In this document: piece after piece, positions 15,691 through 24,767 of the stretch
Layout of the letters: each line of letters opens with the position of its first letter
Position numbering within the stretch: the stretch's first letter is position 1
Assembly (NCBI GenBank): GCA_948777935.1
Contig: CAQDYY010000001.1
Coordinates: 62,001 to 126,000, forward strand
Direction: 5' to 3'
DNA from: an uncultured Clostridia bacterium
GTDB lineage: Bacteria > Bacillota > Clostridia > TANB77 > CAG-508
Length of the DNA: 64,000 nt
The notes under the pieces: generated by a model
Databases searched by the model: none
What the model was told of the DNA's origin: nothing
What the model saw: only the letters and a program-made list of their open reading frames with translations
Position numbers and translations under genes: made by a program

Positions 15691-17888
15691 TTGGAAGAAA
15701 TAAAAGAGGTTAAAAAAATGGTAACAAATGATGAAGAAAAAAAGAAAAAATTGGAAGCAAATAAGGCTAGTTCAAAAGCACCTAAAAAGTCTACTACTAC
15801 AAAAAAGCCAGCTACTGGAAATAATAAAGAAAAAGTAGAAGAAGTAAAAACAACAAATAATAAAGCAACTACTAAATCTACTAGCAGTAAAACTACAACA
15901 AAAAAATCTACTAGTAGTAATGGAGCCACTAAAAAGGTAACAAATGCAAAAATTACAAGTAATAAAGAAACAGCAAGTACAAAGACAGACACTAAAAAGG
16001 TACAAACAAAAACATCTACTAACAAAACAACAACTAAAAAGAATACTTCTACTAAAACTACAACTTCCAAAACAAAAAATACTGAGAATAAAACTAACAA
16101 AGGAACATCTAATAAAGAAGAAAAGATAGATAAACAACCAAAACAAACAACTAAGAAGAAAAATGTGGAAACAAAGCCTAAAAAAGAAGAAATAGACCCC
16201 AAAATAGAACAAGAAGAAAAAATAGTTGTTAAAGAAGAACAAGTGCAAGAACAAAGAGCAGAATCAATCAAACAAGAAAAGATAGAGGAAAATGTAGCAA
16301 TGGAAGAAGAAAATATAGAACCTAAAGAAAATGAAGAAATTAAGCCTAAAAAGAAACATTCAAAAATGTTTGTGATTTTTTCTATACTAGTAATAATAGC
16401 TATTATGGCCTTTTCAACAGTATTTGCATTAATAAACAAAGTAAGTGATAAAATTATATATGGTATTTCTATTAAAGGAATTGATGTTAGTGGATTAACA
16501 ATAGAACAAGCAACAGATAAAATCAATAATGCATTTGAAGAACAATGGAAAAAAGATATCACTTTAAAATATGAAGATTTTGAAACTGTTGTTACTCCAG
16601 AGCAAATCGAAATGAAATTTAATGTTGATGAAGCAGTTAAATTAGCATATAGCATAGGAAGAACAGGAAGTGTTTTAAAAGATAATTATTCCATTATTAA
16701 TGCTAATATATCAAAACAAAATATTAATGTAGGATATTCATACAACGAAGACGCACTTATAGATTTTATTACATCTACTGGGGGAAATTTACCAAACCTA
16801 GTAAAACAAAGCAGTTATTCTATAGATGGTTCAAATTTAATTATAGATAAAGGGCAAAAAGGAATTTGTATCGAAGAAGAAACATTAAAAAAACAAATAG
16901 TACAAGAATGTAGTACTTTACGGAGAAAAGGCAGTTATACAAATTTTAACATTAGAAAAAGAGCCAGACGCAATTGATTTACAAAAAATAAGAAATGAAA
17001 TATATAAAGATGCAAAAGATGCATATTATACAAAAGAACCATTTACAGTATATCCACATGTAAATGGAGTAGATTTTGGAATTAGTATGGAAGAAGCGAC
17101 AAACCTACTAAATAACTCAAATGAACAAACAATTACAATACCACTTAAAATTACAGAACCGAGTGTTACAACAAATCAAATTGGAACAGAAGCATTTCCA
17201 AATTTACTTAGCACATTTTCAACAACATTTTCAACAAGTAATTCAAATAGAAGTACAAATATAAGGCTTGCCTCAAATAAAATAAATGGTGTTGTATTAA
17301 TGCCAGGGGAAGAATTTTCTTATAATACAGTAGTAGGGCCAAGAACAGCGGCGGCACGGATATAAAACAGCTGCAGTATATGTAGGAGGAAGGGTAGAAA
17401 ACGGTATTGGTGGAGGAATTTGCCAAGTTTCTTCAACATTATATAATACAGCACTAAGAGCTAATTTACAAATAATAAAACGTTCTAATCATCGTTTTGC
17501 AACAGGATATGTACCACTAAGTACAGATGCAACAGTTTCTTGGGGTGGACCAGAATTTGTATTTAAAAATTCTAGAAAACATCCTATAAAAATTGTATCA
17601 CAAGTAAATGGAGGAAGAATTACAGTAAGCATATATGGATGTAAAGAAGATGTAGAATATGAAGTTGTAATTCAATCACAAACATTACAAACAATACCTA
17701 TGAAAACTGAGTATAGAACAAATCCAGCACTTCCACAAGGAACAAAAAAGACAGTACAAAAAGGACATGGAGGATATAAATCTAGAGCATATAGAATTTT
17801 AAAATTAAATGGTGAAGTAATATCAAAAGAATTACTATCAACAGATACATATGCACAATTATCAACAATTATAGAGCAAAACCCATAA
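15691..17888 (+). CDS. VanW-domain surface protein with two +1 shifts
   Basis: Read with two +1 shifts, this is one protein of about 731 residues. A Lys/Thr-rich low-complexity cytoplasmic tail (1-220) and a membrane segment (about 226-248) lead to a peptidoglycan-binding-4-like region (IKGIDVSGLTIEQATDKI). A VanW domain follows (PGEEFSYNTVVGPRT, then GYKTAAVYVGG, ENGIGGGICQVSSTLYN), and the C-terminal part ends YGCKEDVEYEVVIQSQT. These proteins are anchored outside the membrane in clostridia and are tied loosely to cell-wall functions. AAGGAGAG lies 8 bases before the TTG start; ATG 15718 is an alternative. In-frame CGGA at 16921 and 17357 breaks the zero frame; skipping the C gives Gly both times, the second being the Gly expected before YK in this family. 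Confidence 0.85.
16921..16924 (+). other. Candidate +1 frameshift site CGGA (VanW protein, first)
   Basis: Codon TTA, then CGG A in frame at residue 411. Skipping the C reads GGA GAA AAG GCA and opens the long downstream frame. Without a shift the protein stops about 19 codons on, before the VanW domain. Confidence 0.85.
17357..17360 (+). other. Candidate +1 frameshift site CGGA (VanW protein, second)
   Basis: Codon GCA, then CGG A, in the frame entered at 16922. Skipping the C gives Gly followed by YKTAAVYVGG. The family consensus I recall is GPRT..-GYK, so Gly is the expected residue. Without a shift the next codons are ATA TAA. Confidence 0.9.
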
Positions 17889-17890
17889 AA

Positions 17891-17962
17891 ATGTAGGGGC
17901 AGAATCCATTTCTGCCCAAAGAAAAATTATAATAAGGGCAGATATAGAATCTGCCCCTACAT
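17891..17962. repeat. Short palindromic MITE-like element
   Basis: Ends ATGTAGGGGCAGA and TCTGCCCCTACAT are inverted. An inner pair, TTTCTGCCC and GGGCAGATA, makes a second stem around a 20-base AT loop. It sits directly between the VanW gene stop and rpiA and may also act as a terminator. The TGTAGGGGC end resembles the outer end of repeat B. Confidence 0.65.
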
Positions 17963-17984
17963 AAAAGTAATAAGGAGAAAAATT

Positions 17985-18680
17985 ATGAATTGGGAAGAAA
18001 ATGTAAAACAAAAATCATTATGGAATGGAGAAATTAGCAATTTAGAAGAAAAAGAACGAATTGCAAAAAAACTAGCTTCAAAAGTAAAAGATGGAGATGT
18101 TATAGGTGTAGGTTCAGGTTCTACTTCTTTTGTTGCAACAAAAGAAATTGCAAAAAAAATGAAAGAAGAAAATTTACATATTACAGCAATACCAACATCT
18201 TATGAAGTAAAAATGCTATGTGAAAACTTAGGGATACCAACAACAACACTTGCAGTAAGCAAGCCAGATTGGGCATATGATGGAGCAGATGAAGTAACAA
18301 GTAATAATTGGTTAGTAAAAGGACGAGGTGGAGCAATGTATAAAGAAAAACTAAATATTGCTTCAAGTGAGGTTACATATATTTTAGTAGATAATTCTAA
18401 AATGGTAGAACATATATGTGATAAATTCCCAATTCCAATAGAAACAAATCCAGAAGCTATAAATTTAGTAAGACAAGAATTAATAAAATTAGGAGCCCAA
18501 AGTGTTACATTAAGGCTTGCAAAAGGAAAAGATGGACCAGTTATAACAGAAAGTGGAAATGTTATATTAGATGCAGTATTTCGTAATGTTGATGAAACTT
18601 ATGAGGACAAGCTAAAACAAATAGTAGGAGTAGTAGAAACAGGATTATTTATTGGATATCCTGTAGTAATTGAAAAATAG
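17985..18680 (+). CDS. rpiA: Ribose-5-phosphate isomerase A
   Basis: 231 residues, the usual RpiA length. It interconverts ribose 5-phosphate and ribulose 5-phosphate in the cytoplasmic pentose phosphate pathway. Visible motifs are GVGSGSTSF (phosphate-binding loop), AIPTSYE, the DGADEV catalytic aspartates, LVKGRGGAM with the catalytic-region Lys, EVTYILVDNSK and the GNVILD stretch. The ATG follows AAGGAGAA. It is flanked upstream by a palindromic repeat and downstream by a strong terminator, so it is monocistronic. Confidence 0.95.
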   Translation: MNWEENVKQKSLWNGEISNLEEKERIAKKLASKVKDGDVIGVGSGSTSFVATKEIAKKMKEENLHITAIPTSYEVKMLCENLGIPTTTLAVSKPDWAYDGADEVTSNNWLVKGRGGAMYKEKLNIASSEVTYILVDNSKMVEHICDKFPIPIETNPEAINLVRQELIKLGAQSVTLRLAKGKDGPVITESGNVILDAVFRNVDETYEDKLKQIVGVVETGLFIGYPVVIEK

Positions 18681-18698
18681 AGTGATACTCAATTATAG

Positions 18699-18735
18699 CA
18701 ACTTACAAATTATAAAGTTTGTAAGTTGTTTTTTC
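18699..18735 (+). terminator. Rho-independent terminator after rpiA
   Basis: CAACTTACAAA pairs perfectly with TTTGTAAGTTG around an 8-base loop and is followed directly by TTTTTT. Confidence 0.9.
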
Positions 18736-18757
18736 ATAATTAATAGTTACAAAAGTA

Positions 18758-18786
18758 TTGACAATAAAAAACAAATGTTTTAAAAT
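18758..18786 (+). promoter_or_regulatory. Promoter for the KilA-N gene
   Basis: TTGACA, 17 bases, TAAAAT; the ATG at 18817 is 30 bases downstream. Confidence 0.65.
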
Positions 18787-18816
18787 AGTATAAAACTATA
18801 TAAGGTTGTGATATAA

Positions 18817-19377
18817 ATGAAAGAAGAAATTATAAAAACGGAAATGAAAGTAAAGAATAATTTGGTACGAGTAATGAGAGTAGGAGAGATTGATTACATT
18901 TCTTTAACTGATTTAGCAAAATATCAAAATGAAGATGATCCATCAGGAGTTATTAGAAATTGGATGTCTAATAAAAATTCTTTTGATTTTTATAACCTTT
19001 GGGAAGAATTAAATAATAAAAATTTTAATTCCGTGGAATCACACAGAATTAAAATTGATGAAGTAGGATATAATCGTTTTACAATGACACCTAATATATA
19101 TGCAAACGAAGCAGATATACTAAATGTAGCATTGTTTGGCAAAACAGCAAAAAAATGGAAAGATGAAAACCCAAATTTAGACGGAAATATGAGAGATTAT
19201 GCTAATATTCTTCAATTAGTAATTCTAATAAATTTAGAAAACTTAAATGCGGAAATGATAAATCAAGGTATACAACAAAGTGAAAGGCTTAATAGATTAA
19301 ATGAAGTAGCTAAAAAACAATATGAAATTTTACAAGATAGCAAAGGAATAAAGAAGATAGGTAATTTAAATAATTAA
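18817..19377 (+). CDS. KilA-N-type protein, probably internally deleted
   Basis: 186 residues. The N-terminal half matches the KilA-N DNA-binding family as I recall it (DYISLTDLAKYQNEDDPSG, then RNWMSNKNSFDFYNLWEELNN). The C-terminal half matches the tail of the same proteins (YANEADILNVALFGKTAKKW through LNEVAKKQYEIL). The central section of about 100 residues that normally joins them is missing, and the junction lies after GYNRFTMTP. The frame is intact, so a shortened protein could be made, but its function is doubtful. These genes are usually of phage or accessory origin. It has its own promoter; 257 bases separate it from ruvB. The nearby rhuM gene at 27140 shows a similar internal loss. 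Confidence 0.65.
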   Translation: MKEEIIKTEMKVKNNLVRVMRVGEIDYISLTDLAKYQNEDDPSGVIRNWMSNKNSFDFYNLWEELNNKNFNSVESHRIKIDEVGYNRFTMTPNIYANEADILNVALFGKTAKKWKDENPNLDGNMRDYANILQLVILINLENLNAEMINQGIQQSERLNRLNEVAKKQYEILQDSKGIKKIGNLNN

Positions 19378-19565
19378 ACATTTAGATAGATAATCTTTTT
19401 GAGATTTTTGTAGAATTTAACAAAAAAATATTTATGAAAAGATATTAAATGATATAGAAAATCTTACTATAAAACATTGAAAAAAGCGATTTATTGATAT
19501 ATAATAAATTCATAGTTTAGAAAGAGTAGTAATCTGTAAGAATATAGCACTGTTTAAAGTAAATA

Positions 19566-19598
19566 CATTGTAGGACAGATACCACTTAAGCCCTTTTG
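19566..19598. repeat. Dispersed repeat B, partial copy
   Basis: CATTGTAGGACAG...ACCACTTAAGCCCTTTTG resembles one end of the repeat at 32547-32610, in the same orientation. It lies in the 257-base space before ruvB, where I see nothing else. Confidence 0.5.
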
Positions 19599-19634
19599 TA
19601 AAAATACAAAATAGTTAAATAGAGGAGAAAACGT

Positions 19635-20639
19635 ATGGACGAAAATAATATTATTAGTCCAGAATTAGAGGATGTAGAAGAAGAAAGACTGGAAAACTCA
19701 TTAAGACCTAAAACATTAAAAGAATATATAGGACAAGATAAAGTAAAAGAAAATTTAAAAGTATATATTGAGGCTGCCAAAAAAAGAGGAGAGCCTCTTG
19801 ACCATGTTCTATTATATGGACCTCCAGGACTTGGAAAAACAACATTATCCAATATAATTTCAAATGAAATGAACTCAAATATCAAAATTACATCAGGACC
19901 TGCAATCGAAAAACCGGGAGATTTAGCAGCATTACTAACAAATCTTTCTGAATTTGATGTGTTATTTATAGATGAAATTCATAGGCTAAATAAAAGTGTA
20001 GAAGAAATCTTATACCCTGCATTAGAAGACTTTACATTAGATATTATTATAGGAAAAGGACCAAGTGCAAGGTCAATTAGGTTAGATTTACCCAAATTTA
20101 CTCTAATTGGAGCAACAACAAAAGCAGGTTCACTAACTACACCACTTCGTGATCGTTTTGGAATTGTAAGTCGCTTAGAACTATATACACCTGAACAATT
20201 AAATCAAATTGTAACAAGATCTGCATCTATTTTAGGAGTAGAAATTAATGAAACATCATCTTTAGAAATTGCAAAGCGTTCTCGAGGAACACCAAGAATC
20301 GCAAATAGAATATTAAAAAGAGTGCGTGATTATGCATCTGTTTTAGGAGATGGAGAGATTACATTAGAAATTGCAAAAATTGCATTAAATAAATTAGAAA
20401 TTGATGAATTGGGGCTTGATGAAACAGACCGAAAAATGTTAGATACAATTATAACAAAATATGGTGGTGGGCCAGTAGGATTAGAAACTCTTGCAGCAAC
20501 AATTGGAGAAGAAGTAGAAACAATTGAAGATGTATATGAACCATATCTAATGCAAATTGGCTTTTTGTCACGTACACCAAGAGGAAGAATGGCAATGCCA
20601 GATGCATATAAGCATTTGAAAATGGAATATAAAGGATGA
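19635..20639 (+). CDS. ruvB: Holliday junction branch-migration ATPase RuvB
   Basis: 334 residues, normal length. RuvB hexamers drive branch migration of Holliday junctions together with RuvA. The N-terminus has the typical [12 protein letters not shown]. Walker A is GPPGLGKTT, Walker B is [10 protein letters not shown], followed by the sensor stretch GATTKAG, the arginine-finger region PLRDRFG and a C-terminal winged helix ([17 protein letters not shown], then RTPRGR). AGAGGAGAAA precedes the ATG. ruvA is not adjacent and no ruvC is seen. It is followed at about 20 bases by the glycosyltransferase cluster. Confidence 0.95.
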   Translation: MDENNIISPELEDVEEERLENSLRPKTLKEYIGQDKVKENLKVYIEAAKKRGEPLDHVLLYGPPGLGKTTLSNIISNEMNSNIKITSGPAIEKPGDLAALLTNLSEFDVLFIDEIHRLNKSVEEILYPALEDFTLDIIIGKGPSARSIRLDLPKFTLIGATTKAGSLTTPLRDRFGIVSRLELYTPEQLNQIVTRSASILGVEINETSSLEIAKRSRGTPRIANRILKRVRDYASVLGDGEITLEIAKIALNKLEIDELGLDETDRKMLDTIITKYGGGPVGLETLAATIGEEVETIEDVYEPYLMQIGFLSRTPRGRMAMPDAYKHLKMEYKG

Positions 20640-20659
20640 GTTTGAGCCTTTAGAAAGGA

Positions 20660-21394
20660 ATGTTGCTAAAAGTGAAAACATTAATTGTAATGCCAGCACA
20701 TAATGAAGAACAGAATATTAAAGAAGTAATAGAAGAAATAAAAAAAGACCTACCAGAATTAGACTTATTAATTGTTAATGATGCATCAAGTGATAATACT
20801 TTAGAAATAGTAAAACAAGCACAAGTAAAATGTATTACTTTACCATTTAATTTAGGATATGCACTAGCAGTTCAAACTGGAATTAAATATGCAAATGAGC
20901 ATAATTATGACTATGTAATACAAATGGATGCAGATGGCCAACATATTCCAAGTGAAGCAAAAAAATTATTAAAATATATGGAAGAAAATAATCCAGATAT
21001 AGTAATAGGCTCAAGGTTTTTAGAAAAGACAGAATATAAACATGGAATAATGAGAAAATTAGGGACAAGTATATTATCTGGATTAATAAAAATGATATGT
21101 CATAAAAATATAAAAGATCCAACATCTGGTTTTCAATGTATTAATAAAAAATCAATAAAATATTTTTCTAGTATGGGAAACTATCCAGAATTTCCGGATG
21201 CAAACCTAATTATAGAATTGCTATTAGATGGTTTCACAATTTGTGAAATACCAAGTAAAATGAGAGAACGAAAAAATGGGAAAAGCATGCACAGAGGTAT
21301 TATATTACCTATAAAATATGGAATAAAAGTGCTGTATAATATAATAATAGTTTTACTTAGAAATTTGTTTAGAAGGAAGAATAGTAGTATATGA
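20660..21394 (+). CDS. Family 2 glycosyltransferase (dolichyl-phosphate-mannose-synthase type)
   Basis: 244 residues with a GT-A fold: VMPAHNEEQNI, the DASSDNT region, IQMDADGQH (DXD-like metal site), VIGSRFLEK and a C-terminal membrane-associated tail. Such enzymes transfer a sugar from a nucleotide donor to a polyprenyl phosphate or glycan at the inner membrane face. The start is uncertain: AAAGGA is very close to ATG 20660, and a GTG at 20672 would give MKTLIVMPAHNEE, a more typical beginning. The last codons overlap the DUF2304 gene (ATGA), as is usual for this pair in clostridial surface-glycan operons. Confidence 0.88.
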   Translation: MLLKVKTLIVMPAHNEEQNIKEVIEEIKKDLPELDLLIVNDASSDNTLEIVKQAQVKCITLPFNLGYALAVQTGIKYANEHNYDYVIQMDADGQHIPSEAKKLLKYMEENNPDIVIGSRFLEKTEYKHGIMRKLGTSILSGLIKMICHKNIKDPTSGFQCINKKSIKYFSSMGNYPEFPDANLIIELLLDGFTICEIPSKMRERKNGKSMHRGIILPIKYGIKVLYNIIIVLLRNLFRRKNSSI

Positions 21395-21732
21395 ATATAT
21401 TATTTATAGTTATAGGAATTATTTTAATTATATATATTATTAAATGTGTTATTGGTAAAACATTTGATATGTATGAAAGCATATTTTGGATAATTGCAGC
21501 AATTGGAATTATTATACTTGCACTATTTCCAAAGAGCTTAGATGCATTAAGCTTTAAATTAGGAATTAGCTATTCTCCATCTTTAGTATTTTTATTGGGA
21601 ATAGTATTTTTACTATTTATAAACTTTAAACAAAGTAGAATATTAAATGATGAAAAGCAAAAAACAATAGAACTTACACAAGAATTAGCACTTTTAAAAG
21701 AAAAAGTAGAAGAAATTGAACATAATAAATGA
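21391..21732 (+). CDS. DUF2304 membrane protein
   Basis: 113 residues: three hydrophobic segments (about 3-20, 32-50 and 62-80) and a charged coiled-coil tail. The DUF2304 signature is visible (ESIFWIIAAIGIIILALFP, then LGISYSPSLVF). DUF2304 proteins accompany DPM1-like GT2 enzymes in polysaccharide clusters and are thought to help their membrane function; the precise role is unknown. The ATG overlaps the stop of the GT2 gene by four bases, implying coupled translation. Confidence 0.85.
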   Translation: MNILFIVIGIILIIYIIKCVIGKTFDMYESIFWIIAAIGIIILALFPKSLDALSFKLGISYSPSLVFLLGIVFLLFINFKQSRILNDEKQKTIELTQELALLKEKVEEIEHNK

Positions 21733-21747
21733 ATTGGAGAGAAGGTA

Positions 21748-22749
21748 ATGAACCCAAAAGTATCAATAATTGTTCCTATATATAATGCAGAAAAGTATTT
21801 AAATAGATGTGTTACTAGTATATTAGAGCAAACGTATAAAAATATAGAATTAATACTAATAAATGATGGTTCTACAGATTCTTCAGAAAAAATTATTTTG
21901 CAAATGCAAGAAGAAAACAAAGATATTATAAAATACTATAAACAAGAAAATAAAGGAGTTTCAGAAACTAGAAACTATGGGATAACAATTGCAACAGGAG
22001 AATACATTATGTTTATAGATAATGATGATTATATAGACAATGACTATGTGGAACAATACGTAAATGTGGCAGAAAGTGGAAAGTATGATTTAGTTATAGG
22101 AGGACATAGAAGAACAAGCGAAAAAAAAGAAATTTTATCTAAAACAAGACTACCAGATACAATATGGGGAAAATATATTACACTTACGCCATGGGCTAGA
22201 ATATATAGAAGAGAGTATATAGTAGAAAATGACATTAAATTTTTAACTTGTAATATAGGAGAAGATATTTATTTTAATATGCAAGCGCTTATAATCTCGA
22301 ACAATATAAAAATAATAGACTATATAGGATATAATTGGGTTTTTAATACTAAAAGTGTGTCTAATACAATACAAAAAAATTTTTATGATGTAGATAAATA
22401 TAGGATGTTAGATGAAACATATAAAGTATTACAACAAAAAAATCTTTTATTAAAAGAAAGAGAATATGTTGAGTTATTCTTGTTTTTGTTTATAATATGG
22501 TTGTTTATATATACAGGAAAAAGTTTAAGTTATAGACAGATGAAGTTAGAATACAATAAATTATTTGGTTGGTTAGAAGAAAGATATCCAAATTACAAAA
22601 AGAACAAACTTGTTGGGCTTACAAAATTAGAAGGAGAAAAACTATTTAATAGAATAAAGCTAACAATATTTATGTTTTTACATAAATGCAAATTGGGAGT
22701 AGTAGCTTTGTTCATATATACAAGAATATGGGAGAAATTTAATGGATAA
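21748..22749 (+). CDS. Family 2 glycosyltransferase
   Basis: 333 residues. The GT-A domain opens with VSIIVPIYNAEKYL, then LILINDGSTDSS and FIDNDDYID (DXD). These are hallmarks of EpsJ/WbbL-like transferases that build surface polysaccharide using nucleotide sugars. The acceptor cannot be predicted. GGAGAGAAGG precedes the ATG. Its end overlaps the next glycosyltransferase by eight bases. A hydrophobic stretch near residues 242-255 may mediate membrane contact. Confidence 0.9.
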   Translation: MNPKVSIIVPIYNAEKYLNRCVTSILEQTYKNIELILINDGSTDSSEKIILQMQEENKDIIKYYKQENKGVSETRNYGITIATGEYIMFIDNDDYIDNDYVEQYVNVAESGKYDLVIGGHRRTSEKKEILSKTRLPDTIWGKYITLTPWARIYRREYIVENDIKFLTCNIGEDIYFNMQALIISNNIKIIDYIGYNWVFNTKSVSNTIQKNFYDVDKYRMLDETYKVLQQKNLLLKEREYVELFLFLFIIWLFIYTGKSLSYRQMKLEYNKLFGWLEERYPNYKKNKLVGLTKLEGEKLFNRIKLTIFMFLHKCKLGVVALFIYTRIWEKFNG

Positions 22750-23629
22750 AAAAGTAGCTATATTGCTTTCTACATATAATGGGGAAAAGTACATAAAAGA
22801 ACAGATAGATAGCATTTTAAATCAAACTTATTCTAATATACAACTAATTGTAAGAGATGATGGCTCTTGCGATAATACTATTTCTATACTTAAGCAATAT
22901 GAAGCTAAAAAAAAATTGATACTATATGTAGGTAAAAACAAAGGGTTTGTAAATAGTTTTTTTGAATTGCTAAAAAAAGAAGATTCAAATTATTATGCTT
23001 TTGCAGACCAAGATGATATATGGAAGCAAGATAAGATTGAAAGAGCAATTGAAGCACTAGAAAAAGAGAATCCCAATATTCCACTGTTGTATTGTAGTAA
23101 TTATGCTATTTGTGATAATAACGGAAATATAAAAGGAAAACATAGAAGAGTAAAAAATATTTCTTTTGAAAATAGTTTAGTAGAATGTATTGCACCAGGA
23201 ATGACAATGGTAATAAATAAAAAAGCATCGGAGTTAATACTATCTAAAAAATACGATGAGTGCTATTATCATGATTGGTGGATGTATATGGTATGTGTTT
23301 CTTTTGGAAAAGTAATTTATGATAACTATGAAAGTGTAATATATAGAAGACATAATAATGTAGAAACAAAGAAAGAACAAAATTGGTTTAAAATACAAAT
23401 ATGGAGAGTAAAACAGATATTTTCAAATAATTACTTTAAGAAAGTAAAAAAACAAATAAAATCTTTTTATAATGAATACGAAGAACAATTACAAGATGAA
23501 CAAATAAAAATTATAAAACTATTTATTTTACCATGGAATATAAAAAAGATAGTGTATTTAAAACCTTATCGTAATAGTATAATAGACGAAATTTTTATAC
23601 GATTACTTTTTATAGTAAATATAATATAA
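22742..23629 (+). CDS. Family 2 glycosyltransferase (rhamnosyltransferase-like)
   Basis: 295 residues. The GT-A signatures are VAILLSTYNGEKYIKEQIDS, VRDDGSCDNT, the YAFADQDDIW stretch that holds the metal-binding aspartates, and the later CYYHDWWMY, matching rhamnosyltransferase-type GT2 proteins of O-antigen and rhamnan clusters. It probably adds a deoxyhexose or related sugar to a surface glycan. Its ATG lies inside the 3' end of the preceding gene, so translation is likely coupled; the GT4 gene follows after 12 bases. Confidence 0.88.
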   Translation: MDKKVAILLSTYNGEKYIKEQIDSILNQTYSNIQLIVRDDGSCDNTISILKQYEAKKKLILYVGKNKGFVNSFFELLKKEDSNYYAFADQDDIWKQDKIERAIEALEKENPNIPLLYCSNYAICDNNGNIKGKHRRVKNISFENSLVECIAPGMTMVINKKASELILSKKYDECYYHDWWMYMVCVSFGKVIYDNYESVIYRRHNNVETKKEQNWFKIQIWRVKQIFSNNYFKKVKKQIKSFYNEYEEQLQDEQIKIIKLFILPWNIKKIVYLKPYRNSIIDEIFIRLLFIVNII

Positions 23630-23641
23630 GGGGAGAAAAAA

Positions 23642-24767
23642 ATGAAAACAATCGCATTTTTCTCGGGATATTTTTTACCACATACAGGTGGAATAGAAAA
23701 ATATGAATATAATCTAGCAAAACAATTAAGCAAAAAAAACATAAGAGTAATTATTGTTACAACAAAGGATGATAAAACTTTACAGTCGGTTGAAAATACA
23801 GAATATGCAACAATTTATAGATTACCAGTTTATTCAGCGTTTTCAAAAAGATATCCAATTATAAAAAAGAATAAAGAATATATAAACCAAATTAAGCACT
23901 TAGAAAAACAAAACATTGACTTTTGCATTTTAAATACAAGGTTCCAATTAACAACTTTAGTAGGTGCAAAATTTGCTAAAAAAAATAGAATTCCAATGTG
24001 TGTTATAGAACACGGAAGTAGTCATTTTACAGTATATAATAAGATTTTAGACTTTTTCGGGCACATTTTTGAACACCTTTTAACTAAAAAAGTAAAAAGC
24101 TATGTATTAGATTTTTATGGAGTTTCACGGAGCTTGTTGTAAATGGTTAGAACATTTTAATATAAAGGCAAAAGGAATACTTACTAATGCAGTAGATATA
24201 AAAGAATATGATAAATACAAAAATAAATTTCAAGAAAATAAACAAAAAATAGAAATTTTATATGCAGGTAGATTAATTAAAGACAAAGGCGTATTACTAC
24301 TACAACAAGCAAACAAAATAATACAATCAAAATATAAAAATGTGTCTTTATTAATAGCAGGACAAGGTCCACTATATGATGAATTAAAAAAAGATACTAG
24401 TCTTAAATTACTTGGAAAATTGGAATATGACAAAATAATGGAATATTATGCAAAAGCAGATATATTCGTAAATCCATCATCATTTGCAGAAGGTTTGCCA
24501 ACTACTGTTTTAGAAGCTGGATTAATGAAATGTGCAGTTGTTGCAACTGACGCAGGAGGAACAATTGAAGTTATAGAAGATAATAATACAGGTCTACTAT
24601 GCAAACCAGAAGTAAATAGTATTGTAGAGAAGTTGGAAATGCTTATTAACGATAATAAATTAAGCAAAAATTTAGCAGAAAACCTACATAAAAAAGTATG
24701 TGAACAGTTTTCATGGGAAAAAACTGTGGAAGAAATATTAGAAATTATAAGTCAGGATAGTGATTAA
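23642..24767 (+). CDS. Family 4 glycosyltransferase with one +1 shift
   Basis: About 374 residues when read through one +1 shift. The N-terminal Rossmann half (AFFSGYFLPHTGGIEKY, IVTTKDD, CVIEHGSSHF) and the C-terminal half (LYAGRLIKDKGV, LIAGQGPLYDEL, FVNPSSFAEGLPTTVLEAG with the E-x7-E signature, VATDAGGTIEVI) together make one normal GT-B enzyme. The halves lie in different frames. The break is an in-frame CGGA at 24128-24131 in YGVS-G-ACCKWL; unshifted translation stops four codons later, and neither half alone would be a working enzyme. It is in operon order with the GT2 genes and overlaps the following membrane-protein gene by eight bases. Confidence 0.85.
24128..24131 (+). other. Candidate +1 frameshift site CGGA (GT4)
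   Basis: Codon TCA, then CGG A in frame at residue 163. Skipping the C reads GGA GCT TGT TGT AAA TGG and joins the two GT-B halves with no residue missing. Confidence 0.88.

Noticed and set aside
15645..16655. 336-codon minus-strand frame opposite the VanW gene
   Set aside because: It mirrors the Lys/Thr-rich low-complexity tail, giving a Val/Phe/Leu-rich product without a plausible start.
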